A DNA stretch of 48,331 bases from Polyangiaceae bacterium (GCA_025453595.1 JALOQB010000003.1:1-48331), one strand, 5' to 3'; shown: positions 17,354 to 29,486, counted from the first letter of the stretch. A program made the numbers and translations. The notes: generated by a model not told the origin, from the sequence alone.

Positions 17354-18295
17354 GTGAAAAGAATGAAGAAAACAACGAGCTTGCTGGCGCGGCTGGCGCT
17401 GGTCATGGGCGTGGCCCCGATGGCCGCCGGGTGTGGCGGCGATGTGGAGCCGGAGAACCAGGCAGGGAACGGCGGATCAGCGGGGGCATCCGCGGGGTCC
17501 GGAGGGTCCGGGGCTCAGGGAGGTTCGGCGGGCGCCGGCGGCACCGCGGGCGCCGGGGGCAGCGCCGCGGGCAACGGCGGGGTCGGCGGGACCAGCGGCG
17601 CCGGGGGCAGCGCGACCTGCGAGCGCCAGCTCCCCGCCAGCACCAAGGACACGACCTTCTGCCACACCCAGAGCGAGTGCCAGGAGCAGGGGCCCGGCCA
17701 GGTATGCACGGCAGAAGAGAGCGCGTTCGGCGGCTGCGGCGCCCCGGAGCCGGGCTGCAACAACGACGGGGAGTGCTTCAGCAACGGCACCACGAAGCAG
17801 GTGTGCCACCAGCACAACGGGAGCTTCGGCACCTGCGGGTCCCCCTGCAACGAGAACACGGGCATCTGTGGCAACGCCTTCCAGTGCAACCCGGACAGCG
17901 GCAAGTGCGACCCCATCGTCTGCGGAGACGCCGCCAAGCCCTGCCCGGAAGGCACCTTCTGCAACGGCGAGATCTGCAAGCAGAAGCAGTGCGACCCTGC
18001 CGACACCAAGGCCTGCGGCACCGGCAAGACCTGCGACGCCAAGGTGTTCGCCTGCCTCCCCCAGCCCTGCGACAGCGACGACGCCTGCCCCGAGCACTTC
18101 GTCTGTGGCAAGGGGGGCTGCCGCCCCCAGCCGTGCCAGTGCGACACCGAGTGCAGCAACGGAGGCTTCTGTATCCAGGGTTTCTGCTCCAAGACACCGG
18201 GTTCCTGCCAGAGCCAGGCGATCTGCGGCCGCCCGCTGGTGGTGGAGCAGGTGCAGGTGCTGGCGTCGCTCTCCCTCGACGGCGCCTGGGGCTGA
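17354..18295 (+). CDS. Cys-rich lipoprotein with Gly-rich linker
   Basis: The 313-residue protein starts at a GTG; an ATG three codons later (17363) is an equal candidate. The signal peptide ends at a lipobox (MAAGC). A Gly/Ala/Ser linker spans about residues 37-88. The rest has about 35 Cys residues in short modules such as CHTQSECQEQGPGQVC, CNNDGECFSNG and CDSDDACPEHFVCGKGGC. These recall the myxobacterial Dickkopf/EGF-like extracellular repeats. It is presumably anchored in the outer membrane with a disulfide-rich outer part. Function is unknown. miaE follows after 35 bp. Confidence 0.83.
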   Translation: MKRMKKTTSLLARLALVMGVAPMAAGCGGDVEPENQAGNGGSAGASAGSGGSGAQGGSAGAGGTAGAGGSAAGNGGVGGTSGAGGSATCERQLPASTKDTTFCHTQSECQEQGPGQVCTAEESAFGGCGAPEPGCNNDGECFSNGTTKQVCHQHNGSFGTCGSPCNENTGICGNAFQCNPDSGKCDPIVCGDAAKPCPEGTFCNGEICKQKQCDPADTKACGTGKTCDAKVFACLPQPCDSDDACPEHFVCGKGGCRPQPCQCDTECSNGGFCIQGFCSKTPGSCQSQAICGRPLVVEQVQVLASLSLDGAWG

Positions 18296-18330
18296 GCGCA
18301 GGCCCCTTACCGCGGCGGCGCCGGGGCGCT

Positions 18331-18945
18331 ATGACCCGCGTCATGCTGTGCCTGGTCCAAGCCACCGCCCCGTCCTGGGTCGAGGCGGCGCTCCAGAACC
18401 TGGATGCGCTGCTCATCGACCACGCTCACTGCGAGATCAAGGCGGCCACCAACGCCCTCTCGCTCGCCTCGCGGGCCACCGATCGCAAGATGGCCGAGCA
18501 GCTCGCCGCGCTGGCCGAGGAGGAGGTGCAGCACTTCCGGCAGGTGCTGGACGAGCTGGGGCGCCGGGGCCTGCGGCTCGGCCTCCCGCCGGCGGATACC
18601 TACGCCGCCGAGCTGCGCGCCATCGCCCACCGGACCCGTTCTGGCGGCCGCAGCCCCCGGGAGACGCTGCTGGATCGGTTCCTCATCGGCGCCCTCATCG
18701 AGGCCCGATCCTGCGAGCGTTTTCGCCTGCTCGCCGACGCCCTGCGCGAGCGCGGCGAGGGCAAGCTCGCGGATTTTTACGACGAGCTGTTCACCTGCGA
18801 GGCCCGCCACTACCGCGTGCTGTACGACCTGGCGGTCGACGCGATCGGCAGCGAGGAGCTGGCCCGGGAGCGCCTGGCGGAGCTGGCCCGGGAGGAGGGC
18901 GCCCTCAACGCCAGGCTCGGCGGGGAGGCGTCGGTCCATGGCTAG
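18331..18945 (+). CDS. miaE: tRNA-(ms2io6A)-hydroxylase MiaE
   Basis: The 204-residue di-iron enzyme hydroxylates the isopentenyl group of ms2i6A37 in tRNA. The four-helix ferritin-like iron ligands are all present: E35, E65-x-x-H68, E124 and E157-x-x-H160. The family signature HAHCEIKAATNALSLASR is clear. Length is normal for MiaE. miaA and miaB are not in this window. Its last 8 bp overlap the following gene of unknown function, so the two are translated from one message. Confidence 0.93.
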   Translation: MTRVMLCLVQATAPSWVEAALQNLDALLIDHAHCEIKAATNALSLASRATDRKMAEQLAALAEEEVQHFRQVLDELGRRGLRLGLPPADTYAAELRAIAHRTRSGGRSPRETLLDRFLIGALIEARSCERFRLLADALRERGEGKLADFYDELFTCEARHYRVLYDLAVDAIGSEELARERLAELAREEGALNARLGGEASVHG

Positions 18946-20281
18946 CCTCGACATCGAGCGCCTGCTGAAGGACCTGGCGGCGCAGATCCAGGAGGGCAAC
19001 GCCCTGGCAGAGGCGACCCGTGAAGATGCGGCTTCCTATCCGGAAGATCCCTATGCAAGGCGCCGCTGGGTGAGCAACCTGTCGACGCTGAGGGAGCTGT
19101 CCCCGCAGGACCCGGGGCGCCCCTTCCTGGCCTCATGGATCCTCTGGATGCTGCTGGGCCGCCTCGGCCACGAGTGCGCCCGGGCGGAGGCGACGGCGCG
19201 CCAGCGCAAGGGGGTGCGGGTGGCGCTGCCGCGGCCCGTCGAGCTCTCCCTTCGGGAGGGCGTGAAGCGGCTCGTCGAGGCCAGGACCGCGGGGGAGCGG
19301 GCGGCGGTGGCGGATGCGCTGGATCATGCAGACGCGGGGGCCTCCGACGCGGCGCTGGAGCTCTGGATGCGGCGCGGGGAGGCGCTACGGCGGGCCGGCG
19401 GCGAGGAGCTGGAGCCGCTGCTGCAGCCGCTGCCGAGCTTCGCGGCGCTGCGGCTCCAGGCCGAGCGGCTGCTGGACGAGACAGAAGAGCTGGCCCAGGC
19501 GACGCTGGGGCGCCCGAAGCGGTGGCAGGAAGGGCTGGCCCTCGGGGTGGGTCAACAGGGGGATGTCCCCTGGCCTCGCCGGCTGTCGGCGCGGTGGCTG
19601 CTGGGCCCCTTCGAGGGGGAGCCCGGGTGGCTGGAGGTCCCCGGGCTGGGGCTGGGGTCGCTGCCAGAGCTGCTGGGCGGCTCGTCCGTGCTCCGGGCCC
19701 TGGCGCGGTTCGGAGCGCGGTGGGCCGACGCGGCGCGCTCGCGCACGCTGCCGGCGGCGCTGGCCCAGCTCCCCACGGGGCTGCAACGCTACCGGAGCGG
19801 GGCTCGCATGGCCTCGTTGCTCCAGCAGCCCGTCTTCCTCCAGCGAGGTCTGGGGATGAGCCGCCCCGAGGCGCTCCGCGCGCGGCGCCAGCAGGGCCAC
19901 GTGGCGCTGGCGGCGGCGCGGCTGGAGGCGGCGCGGACGCTGCTCTGGCTGACGGCGCTGCGAGGTGACCGGAGGGAGGCGCGCCAGCTCGCGGTGGAGC
20001 TGACGAGGCGCCTGTGGGGGGCGCCGATCCCGGGGGCGCTGGCCCTTGCGTTGCCGCGTATCCATGCGACGAGCCCGGGCCGGCTGCTGGGCACGGCGCT
20101 GGGGGCCGCCGATGCCCGCTGGCTACGGGAGCGCCACGACGAGGACTGGTACCGCAACCCGGGCGCGGCGCTGGCGCTCCGGGATCAACACGATCGAGCC
20201 CCGGAGCCGACGCTGAGCGAGGAGACGGCGAGCCAGGCCCGAGGGGTGCTGATCCAGAGCCTGGAAGACGCGGTGGCGTGA
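18938..20281 (+). CDS. Helical protein of unknown function, coupled to miaE
   Basis: The 447-residue protein starts at an ATG inside the end of miaE (8-bp overlap). It is almost wholly helical and rich in Ala, Leu, Arg and Glu. No signal peptide, membrane helix, Walker motif, HExxH or other catalytic signature was found. The stretch WILWMLLGRLGHECARAEA (about residues 67-85) and the conserved-looking YRSGARMASLL ... FLQRGLGMSRPEA are the most distinctive parts. The coupling to a tRNA-modifying enzyme is the only clue to function. It converges on the outer-membrane-like gene with 7 bp between stops. Confidence 0.78.
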   Translation: MASLDIERLLKDLAAQIQEGNALAEATREDAASYPEDPYARRRWVSNLSTLRELSPQDPGRPFLASWILWMLLGRLGHECARAEATARQRKGVRVALPRPVELSLREGVKRLVEARTAGERAAVADALDHADAGASDAALELWMRRGEALRRAGGEELEPLLQPLPSFAALRLQAERLLDETEELAQATLGRPKRWQEGLALGVGQQGDVPWPRRLSARWLLGPFEGEPGWLEVPGLGLGSLPELLGGSSVLRALARFGARWADAARSRTLPAALAQLPTGLQRYRSGARMASLLQQPVFLQRGLGMSRPEALRARRQQGHVALAAARLEAARTLLWLTALRGDRREARQLAVELTRRLWGAPIPGALALALPRIHATSPGRLLGTALGAADARWLRERHDEDWYRNPGAALALRDQHDRAPEPTLSEETASQARGVLIQSLEDAVA

Positions 20282-20288
20282 GGCGAGC

Positions 20289-21281
20289 TCAGTAAGCCGA
20301 GGCTGGCAGGTCGATGTCCTCGGCGGATCGGGCGAGGCCCAGGCCCTCCAGGAAGAGCTGGAGGCCGAAGAAGAGGGCCGTGGACCGGTCCCCGGAGACC
20401 GAGTGGCGCACCGAGACCTCGACGCCAAACTGCCGGTCCAGGTAGCCCAGACCGCCGGAGACGGCGTGGTTCTTGAGGGCCTGATCGAAGCGGTACCCGG
20501 CCCGGATCGGGTAGCTCTCGGCCGCCAGCAGCTCGCCGCCGACCATGTAACGCATCGAGGTCTTCTGGTAGGTCGTGAAGTCCGCCGCGGCGTCGACCTC
20601 GATGGAGAAATCGCGGCGCCCCACGCCGATGCCGCCGCTGAGGCCCAGGGGCCGGTAGCCGTCGCCGGGGTTCGTCAGGTTGGTGCCCACCAGGCCGATG
20701 GCGAGCAGGTTGGTCGGCCGGATGCTGATGCCCGCGTCGAAGGTGAAATCGTTGACGATGGGCGCGTTCTGGAGGCCGCCGGAGGGCAGGCTCGCGCCGA
20801 GGGGCCCGAGGCCATCCTGGCGCAGCTTGAGGTACTTGCCGGCGACGCCGATGAGGAGCCGCTCCGACAGCGGGAAGCCGAAGACCACCCGGGCGTCCGT
20901 CGCCTTGCGCTTGAGCCCCTCCGAGTCCTGGAGTGTATAGAACCCCCCCACGCCCGCGGCGACGCGGCTGGTGGCGGAGTCGACGGCGGCGGCGCCGTAG
21001 GACTGGCGGCTGGCCTGGGGCATCACCTGGGCGAGGGCGCCCATGTGGTACACGCGGGAGGCGGCGATGCCGGCGGGGTTGATGAAGAACGCGTTGAGAT
21101 CGGTGCCGATGGCCCGGGTGGCCCCCCCGAGGGCGGCGGTCCGGGGGGTCTCCTGCTCGCCGTAGTTCCAGCCCAGCTCCGGGGGCAGCTTGCTGGGTTC
21201 CGCCCTGGCCAGGCCAGGAGCGAGGGCGGAGAGCAGGCCAGCAGCGGCACAGGCCAGGCGAAGCGTGGGAAAAACCTTCAT
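20289..21281 (-). CDS. Outer-membrane protein, PorV/UPF0164-like
   Basis: The ATG at 21281 gives 330 residues with a signal peptide ending LARAEP (about residue 28). The mature start GAATRAIGTDLNAFFINPAG matches the N-terminal Asn-Pro-Ala-Gly motif seen in FadL and PorV/UPF0164-type outer-membrane barrels. The rest alternates strand-like segments (VAAGVGGFYTL, LLIGVAGKYLKL, LLAIGLVGTNLTN, FSIEVDAAADFT, SYPIRAGYRFD). The last residue is Tyr, while the final strand lies some 20 residues earlier. It probably sits in the outer membrane; the substrate is unknown. The long gap upstream (21282-21975) separates it from dnaA. Confidence 0.8.
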   Translation of the reverse strand: MKVFPTLRLACAAAGLLSALAPGLARAEPSKLPPELGWNYGEQETPRTAALGGATRAIGTDLNAFFINPAGIAASRVYHMGALAQVMPQASRQSYGAAAVDSATSRVAAGVGGFYTLQDSEGLKRKATDARVVFGFPLSERLLIGVAGKYLKLRQDGLGPLGASLPSGGLQNAPIVNDFTFDAGISIRPTNLLAIGLVGTNLTNPGDGYRPLGLSGGIGVGRRDFSIEVDAAADFTTYQKTSMRYMVGGELLAAESYPIRAGYRFDQALKNHAVSGGLGYLDRQFGVEVSVRHSVSGDRSTALFFGLQLFLEGLGLARSAEDIDLPASAY

Positions 21282-21975
21282 GGCGTTCAGGACCAGCCCC
21301 CCCCTACCCAGCCCCCCGGGGGAGGGCCAACTTCTCCGCAGACCGCCGCGAGCAGGCACAGGAGCAAGGAAAAACAAGGCATTTGACGACTCTTGACAGC
21401 TCAATTGTCCGCATTTTTGCCCACCTTGGGGCCCCTTGTTCCGGGCTGTCTCCCCGATTTTCCCGGCAAAAAACCCCTGTCCTCTCCCTCCCGCGGGGGC
21501 GGGTCGCCCGGGAGAGCGCCCTGGCACCGGAAAAAGTCCAATGATTCCAAGTGGTTGCAGCGAATCCCTGGATTGCAGCTAGACGCCCCCCGGGGGCATC
21601 TGGTAGCCATTGTCGAGTGTTGTTCAGGGGTAACGCTCCGGTCACAACGACGCCACAGGTGTCTTTGTGACGCAGAAGAGGTCCCCCGGGGGGAAACCCG
21701 CTGTAACAAGAAGAAACAGCGAGTCCTTCTGCTCTCTCCAACCCAGATCCGTGAGCCGAGATGAAGCAGCCCCCTGTGCCCCACCCGAGCGATGGTCAGC
21801 GGCAATCGCCACCGAGACCAATCCAGCGAGCAAAGCGAGCCTATCCTTGCCGATAGCGTCCCTTGGTGCTTGCTATTTCTCCTTCCCTTGCCGTTGACCC
21901 CAAGGGTTTTCTTCGTTTGATTCGGCCGTCTCCCGGAGCACGGAGCGGCCTCTCATCCCCTGCATTGGCGCCTTG
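21282..21975. other. 694-bp non-coding gap before dnaA, with three C5-6G5-6 palindromes
   Basis: No convincing gene is present; the short frames here have no start signals or protein-like composition. Three G/C palindromes of the form CCCCC(C)GGGGG(G) lie at 21312-21322, 21586-21596 and 21683-21693. No clear DnaA box (TTATCCACA or one-mismatch forms) was found by eye, so this is not an obvious oriC. A TTGACC at 21894 is a possible -35 element for dnaA without a good -10. AT content is higher than in flanking genes, consistent with regulatory DNA for two divergent genes. Confidence 0.6.
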
Positions 21976-23730
21976 ATGGAGATAAGCCCCCAAACCCTCC
22001 GAGAGCACTGGGAAGCGGCCGTAGGCCACACCCGGATGCGGTCTCCAGCGACCTTTGATCGCTGGTTTTCGACCGTGCAGCTCGACGGGCTCGACCCCCA
22101 GCACCTGGGGCTACGGGCGAGGGATGTGTTTGTGCGAGACTGGGTGAACGAGCACTATCTCCCCAGCATTCTCCAGTACATCCGGCTTTCCTCGGGGCTC
22201 TCCCTGCAGGTCCTGTGGGGGATAGGCGAGGTCGAGTACCCGGTGGTCTCCCCGCCAACCGAAGATCCGGTCTCGGCGCGGGTGGTGCGCCCCAGCCCGA
22301 CACGTCCGGTGCTGCAGCGGCCGACCCCGGCCCCGGCTCCTCCCACCTACGCGCCCCCCGGGTACCCTCCCCCGTCGACGGGCCACGGCCACGGCCCCGA
22401 GCTGGGCCTGCCGCCGCCCTACGGCTACCCCACGCCCCCGCCGCCAGCGCAGCCCCTGCAGCAGGCGTATGGCTACGGGCCCGGGTACCCGCCTGGCTAT
22501 GGCGCTTACCCGCCTCCCGGGGCAGGGCAACCGCCGCTCCAGGCCCCGCCGGTGCGCCAGATGACGCTGCCCTCTGCGCCTCCGCAGCGCCCGGCGCCGC
22601 AGGCCCCTCCCCCGCCCTCCCCTCGCGTCGAGCCTGTGCGCGCCGAGCCTCCCCGCGCCGAGCCCCCTCGCTCGAACCCGGGGCCCTCCCTCCCTGCCCC
22701 GATCGCCACCGCACTCGACGGGCTCAACTCGAAGTACACCTTCGAGAACTTCATCGTCGGCCCGTCCAACGAGCTGGCCCACGCGGCGGCGCAGGCCTCC
22801 GCCGGGGGCGGCGGGCGACGCTACAGCCCGCTCTTCCTCTGCGGGGGCACGGGCCTCGGCAAGACCCACCTGCTCCAGGCGATCGCCCACCGCGTCCTGG
22901 CCGAGCAGCCGGGCAAGCGGATCATCTACGTCTCCGCCGAGCGCTTCACCAACGACTTCATCGCGGCGATCCAGAACAAGCGCATGGAGGCCTTCCGGAC
23001 GCACTACCGCTTCGAGTGCGATCTGCTCCTCGTCGACGACATCCAGTTCCTCGCCGGCCGCGAGCAGACCCAGGAAGAGTTCTTCCATACGTTCAACGCC
23101 CTCCACGAGCTCGACCGCCCCATCGTCTTCTCCAGCGACAAGTACCCCCAGCAGCTCGAGCGCATGGAGGAGCGCCTCGTGTCCCGCTTCAGCTGGGGCC
23201 TGGTCGCCGACGTGCAGGCGCCGGAGCTCGAGACCAGGGTCGCCATCCTCCGGAAGAAGGCTCAGGTCGAGGGCATCCCTCTCGACGACCAGGTCGCCCT
23301 CTTCCTCGCCCAGACGATCAGCTCCAACGTGCGCGAGCTCGAAGGCACGCTCATTCGCCTGGCCGCCAAGGCCTCCCTCACCAACCGCCCCATCGACCTT
23401 GCCTTCGCCCAGGGCGAGCTCTCCTCGGTCTCGGGCCGCGGCAAGGTCCTGAGCATCGACGACATCCAGCGGGCCGTGTGCGCCCACTTCCACCTGCGCC
23501 CCTCCGACCTGCTCTCGAAGGACCGGCACAAGACCACCGCCTTCGCCCGCCACGTGGCGATGTACCTGTGCAAGCAGAAGCTCCCGGTGAGCTTCCCCGA
23601 GGTGGGCCGGGCCTTCGGCAAGGACCACACCACGGTCATGAGCGCGGTCCGCAAGGTCGAGAGCCTGCGGGAGCAGGACCCGCAGGTGCGGGCCCAGCTC
23701 GAGGCCATCGAGAAGAAGCTCGCCGGCTGA
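21976..23730 (+). CDS. dnaA: Chromosomal replication initiator DnaA with long Pro-rich linker
   Basis: The ATG at 21976 gives 584 residues (a TTG lies just before). Domain I is residues about 1-85. Residues about 90-235 are an unusually long Pro/Gly/Tyr/Ala-rich domain II. The AAA+ domain has Walker A GGTGLGKTH (about 289-297), Walker B LLLVDDIQFL and the arginine-finger region. Domain IV ends with GRAFGKDHTTVMSAVRKVE, the DnaA-box-binding signature. Typical DnaA is about 450 residues, so the linker accounts for the extra ~115. dnaN, recF and gyrB are not downstream; aconitase is, on the opposite strand with a 9-bp gap. Confidence 0.95.
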   Translation: MEISPQTLREHWEAAVGHTRMRSPATFDRWFSTVQLDGLDPQHLGLRARDVFVRDWVNEHYLPSILQYIRLSSGLSLQVLWGIGEVEYPVVSPPTEDPVSARVVRPSPTRPVLQRPTPAPAPPTYAPPGYPPPSTGHGHGPELGLPPPYGYPTPPPPAQPLQQAYGYGPGYPPGYGAYPPPGAGQPPLQAPPVRQMTLPSAPPQRPAPQAPPPPSPRVEPVRAEPPRAEPPRSNPGPSLPAPIATALDGLNSKYTFENFIVGPSNELAHAAAQASAGGGGRRYSPLFLCGGTGLGKTHLLQAIAHRVLAEQPGKRIIYVSAERFTNDFIAAIQNKRMEAFRTHYRFECDLLLVDDIQFLAGREQTQEEFFHTFNALHELDRPIVFSSDKYPQQLERMEERLVSRFSWGLVADVQAPELETRVAILRKKAQVEGIPLDDQVALFLAQTISSNVRELEGTLIRLAAKASLTNRPIDLAFAQGELSSVSGRGKVLSIDDIQRAVCAHFHLRPSDLLSKDRHKTTAFARHVAMYLCKQKLPVSFPEVGRAFGKDHTTVMSAVRKVESLREQDPQVRAQLEAIEKKLAG

Positions 23731-23739
23731 TCCAGCCCC

Positions 23740-26475
<2,736 letters not shown>

Positions 26476-26605
26476 GGTGTCCTCCAGGCAAAGGCCAGGA
26501 GCGCCCTCGCTCCCCGGCCTGCTCGCGCGCTGTTGTCGCAGGCATGACCGGATAACGCAACCAGCCGCGAGCGCTCACCGAGGAGGGTCTTTTTCGATGC
26601 GCGGG

Positions 26606-27823
26606 TCACTCTTCACGGGGCGCTTTGAGGTCGATGTCCTTCAGGCCCGGGCCCCACAGGGTGCCGCACATGGTCTTGCACAGGCTGTCCTTGTCCTTGC
26701 ACTCGCACTTGCCCTCGGCCTTCAGCTTCAGCTTGTCCTGCATCTCCTTGACGGAGAAGCGCGCGAGCTGCTCCACCTCACGGAAGGGCTTGTTGGCCTC
26801 GATCATGCGGGGGCTCCGGGGGTCGGTCTTCTGGCCGTCGGGCTCGGAGCAGCAGCGGAAGCCCAGGAAGTAATAATAGAACCCCTCGTCGTGGGTGTAG
26901 ACCTTGGGGCGACAGGCGTTGCGCACGCCCTTGTACCAGGGGCCACCGGTGTGCACGCTGTCGAATTTGGCGTGCAACCCGCCCTGCTTGTACGAATCGT
27001 TGAACACCACGTCGTCGGTGTTCCCGGGGAGATCCGGGACGCCGTAGTCGCTCACGCACTCCGGCTGCGCTCCGTTGGGGACGCCCTTCCAGAGCCGGGT
27101 CAGCTCGGCGGCGTTGCGCTGGGCGACCTTCTTCATCTGGGGGCCGTCCCACTTCTGGTCCCCGTTGCACTTCGTCGGATCGCGCTTGTACCCGTAAGGG
27201 AAGGGCTTCATCTCCGGCCCCTCGCAGGCGAGGGTCCACTCGCTCTCGGTGCACATCCGCTTGCCCACCGCCGCGCACTTCACCATCGCCTGGTAAAAAT
27301 TGTTCATCACCTCGGGGCGCACCCCGACCTTCCCCGGCCAGGGGAAGGAGTCGATGCAGAAGCGCCTCTTCTCCTTCGATCCCACGCAGCGCGAGGGCGC
27401 CTCGAACTCCTCGCACACATCTTTCTTGTTGTACTTGTCGTACCAGCCGTTCAGGCACTTCTGCTCCACCTTCGTGCAGTACTCACCCTCCACCAGGATC
27501 ATGTCCGCCGGGCAATGATCCTTCGAGCGCGCCAGCGCCGTATCCACCTGCGGCAACCCCGTGACCACTGGCACCGAAGCCGAAGCCGCAGCCGCAGACG
27601 CAGACGCAGCCGCAGACGCAGCCCCAGCCGCAGACGCAGACGCAGACGCAGCCGCAGCCGCAGACGCAGCCGCAGCCGCAGACGCAGCCCCAGCCGTGGT
27701 CGAAGCCGTGGTCGAGGCCGACGTGGCAGGAGGACTCGGTGCCGCGGGAGGGGTTGTTGTCGCCACGGAGGAGCAGGCCACCAGGATGGTGAGCGGGACG
27801 AGCAGAGCAGCGCGGGTACGCAT
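26606..27823 (-). CDS. Lipoprotein with Ala/Ser linker and SUMF1-type domain
   Basis: The 405-residue protein has a lipobox (ILVAC, Cys 16). An Ala/Ser linker spans about residues 20-85. A SUMF1-like fold follows (about 100-345): DMILVEGEYC, CIDSFPWPGK, AVGKRMCTESEWTLACEG, PFPYGY, then GFRCC. The FGE active-site Cys pair is not evident, so catalysis is doubtful. The last ~60 residues are a charged helix. It is the second SUMF1-type lipoprotein in the window (the other at 5231), and both end the fold in GFRCC. No kinase is adjacent here. Confidence 0.85.
   Translation of the reverse strand: MRTRAALLVPLTILVACSSVATTTPPAAPSPPATSASTTASTTAGAASAAAAASAAAAASASASAAGAASAAASASAAAASASVPVVTGLPQVDTALARSKDHCPADMILVEGEYCTKVEQKCLNGWYDKYNKKDVCEEFEAPSRCVGSKEKRRFCIDSFPWPGKVGVRPEVMNNFYQAMVKCAAVGKRMCTESEWTLACEGPEMKPFPYGYKRDPTKCNGDQKWDGPQMKKVAQRNAAELTRLWKGVPNGAQPECVSDYGVPDLPGNTDDVVFNDSYKQGGLHAKFDSVHTGGPWYKGVRNACRPKVYTHDEGFYYYFLGFRCCSEPDGQKTDPRSPRMIEANKPFREVEQLARFSVKEMQDKLKLKAEGKCECKDKDSLCKTMCGTLWGPGLKDIDLKAPREE
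27575..27720. repeat. GCAGAC/GCAGCC hexamer-type repeats coding an Ala/Ser linker
   Basis: On the plus strand the region is built of GCAGCC and GCAGAC units; on the coding minus strand these read as Ala and Ser codons (GCN and TCN) of the lipoprotein linker. Units are imperfect and in frame. Composition is like that of the GGCTTC microsatellite at 46305, which codes a similar linker in an unrelated gene. Confidence 0.75.
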
Positions 27824-28041
27824 GACCCACGCCGCTTATCAGGTTCCCACGGCAGGGGCGAGGGGCAGCGCAGCTTGTTCGCCGGGGGCCAGCGAGAGCA
27901 AGGATCTCCCGACCTCCCGGGGCGGACAGGATTGGCACGGAGAGGGGGGCGAGAAGCTGACCCAGGTGAACGCCGCGGTCGAGAGGAAACCGGTGATTTG
28001 ACACCTCTGGTGAAGGGAAAAAGGCGTCTTACGATGGCCGA

Positions 28042-29463
28042 ATGAGCCAAGGGGTACAGAGGATCGGGAGCTACACCCCCGCGGAACTTCAGGGGCAGGT
28101 GCAGGCGCTGGTGCACCGCTCGAGGTCAGCGGGTCGCAGGGAGGCGGAGGCGCTGCTCGGGGAGGCTCGCCAGCTTCTCGCGTTGATCGAGCGCGAGCTG
28201 TGGCAGGACCACGGGGCGCTGGAGGCAGGGCGCGCGGCGGCCATGACGGAGCAGGCGCGCGTTCATGCGTACTACGAGCAGCGGGATCAGGCGCGTGAGG
28301 CCTACCAGGCGATGGAGGTGAACCAGCTCAGGGCGCGCCTGGAGCAGGCGCGGCAGGAGCGAAGCAAGAAGGGTCTGTGGGAGCGGCTCACGACGGAGGA
28401 TCGGCAGGGCAAGCAGCTCACGGCGGAGCTCAAGCAGACAGAGCAGAAGCACGAGCAGCAGGACCAGCAGGATCTCCATGCGCGCACGGTCGCGGCGCAG
28501 TCGGTGCTGGCCGCCACGAGGCCGCTGGAGCAGGAGGTGGACGGCACCCGGAAGATCCTCGAGCAAGCCCGCTGGCTCGTGCAGGAGCTCGGAGATCGAG
28601 CCAGCGGCTGGGGGGAAGGTTCGGAGGTGTTCCGGCACCTGGATACGCTGGTGCAGTTCGCCAGGCGAGCGGGGGCCCTGGACCTGGATGCGAAGGCCTA
28701 CATGGCCCTCACCGCGGCCCTCACAGGTCGGGGCATCGACCAGGTCAACGAGCTGGATCGGCAGATGCGAAGCCGCAACAGTTCCCTCGGGATGGATCGG
28801 GTGACCGACGTGGAGGCCCTCGCGGTGCTCGCCTGCGCCGCGGCGGCGTCGAACCGCCCGCCAGAAGGCATCCTGGAGCTCTGGCGCGCGGCGATGGCCC
28901 ACGCGCGGCGGGACGGCGGGTTCTCCAGCGACGAGGACGCGAGGGCGATGGTGGTGTTCTGCGCGGCCTTCTCTGGCCGCAACGTGGAGCACGTGCAGTC
29001 CGAGCGTCGGGCGATCAATGTAGAGAACTTCCGGGGGCATGACCCGGAGGGGGCAGGCATGGTGCTCCTGACCCACACCCTCACCCGGACCCCCATCGCC
29101 GCGCTGGCAGACGCTTACCACCAGGCGGCCCGGGCGGGGCTCCCGCAGGAGGAGTGCGGCTACATGGCGATGGCGTCGGGGCTGGGGGCCAAGCCGGCGA
29201 GCTGGGTGGTCACGCGGTACCGTGGGCTTACCGAGGCGGTGAGCCGCGGCGTCACGTCGCTCCCGTATGGCTCGCAGGATCGGCGGGATGCGGTGCGGGA
29301 GGCCGCGGCGACCCTGACGATCGCCGGCTCGATGAGCGACTGGCGCGACGATCAGCTCGTCACCCTCTTCAACCGTACCGAGAGCTTCCAGGGGAGCAAA
29401 CCTGACTTCGAGTCCCGCGGGGTGCTGGTGATCGGGGCCGTGAGCGCGGCCCGCAAGGCCTGA
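28042..29463 (+). CDS. Coiled-coil protein of unknown function
   Basis: The 473-residue cytoplasmic protein has a long charged coiled coil at about residues 15-195 (LEQARQERSKKGLWERLTTEDRQ is typical). It is followed by a globular helical part (about 200-470) with Ala-rich repeated helices such as VEALAVLACAAAASNRPPEGILELWRAAM. No known motif was recognised. The start ATG at 28042 follows a divergent gap of 218 bp. The DUF2252 gene starts 23 bp after its stop, so they form an operon. Confidence 0.78.
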   Translation: MSQGVQRIGSYTPAELQGQVQALVHRSRSAGRREAEALLGEARQLLALIERELWQDHGALEAGRAAAMTEQARVHAYYEQRDQAREAYQAMEVNQLRARLEQARQERSKKGLWERLTTEDRQGKQLTAELKQTEQKHEQQDQQDLHARTVAAQSVLAATRPLEQEVDGTRKILEQARWLVQELGDRASGWGEGSEVFRHLDTLVQFARRAGALDLDAKAYMALTAALTGRGIDQVNELDRQMRSRNSSLGMDRVTDVEALAVLACAAAASNRPPEGILELWRAAMAHARRDGGFSSDEDARAMVVFCAAFSGRNVEHVQSERRAINVENFRGHDPEGAGMVLLTHTLTRTPIAALADAYHQAARAGLPQEECGYMAMASGLGAKPASWVVTRYRGLTEAVSRGVTSLPYGSQDRRDAVREAAATLTIAGSMSDWRDDQLVTLFNRTESFQGSKPDFESRGVLVIGAVSAARKA

Positions 29464-29486
29464 ACAGGCGAGGAGGAGGAGCCGTC

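Noticed and set aside
21282-21975. Gap before dnaA considered as oriC
   Set aside because: No clear cluster of DnaA boxes or strong AT-rich unwinding region was seen by eye, and the usual origin neighbours are absent.
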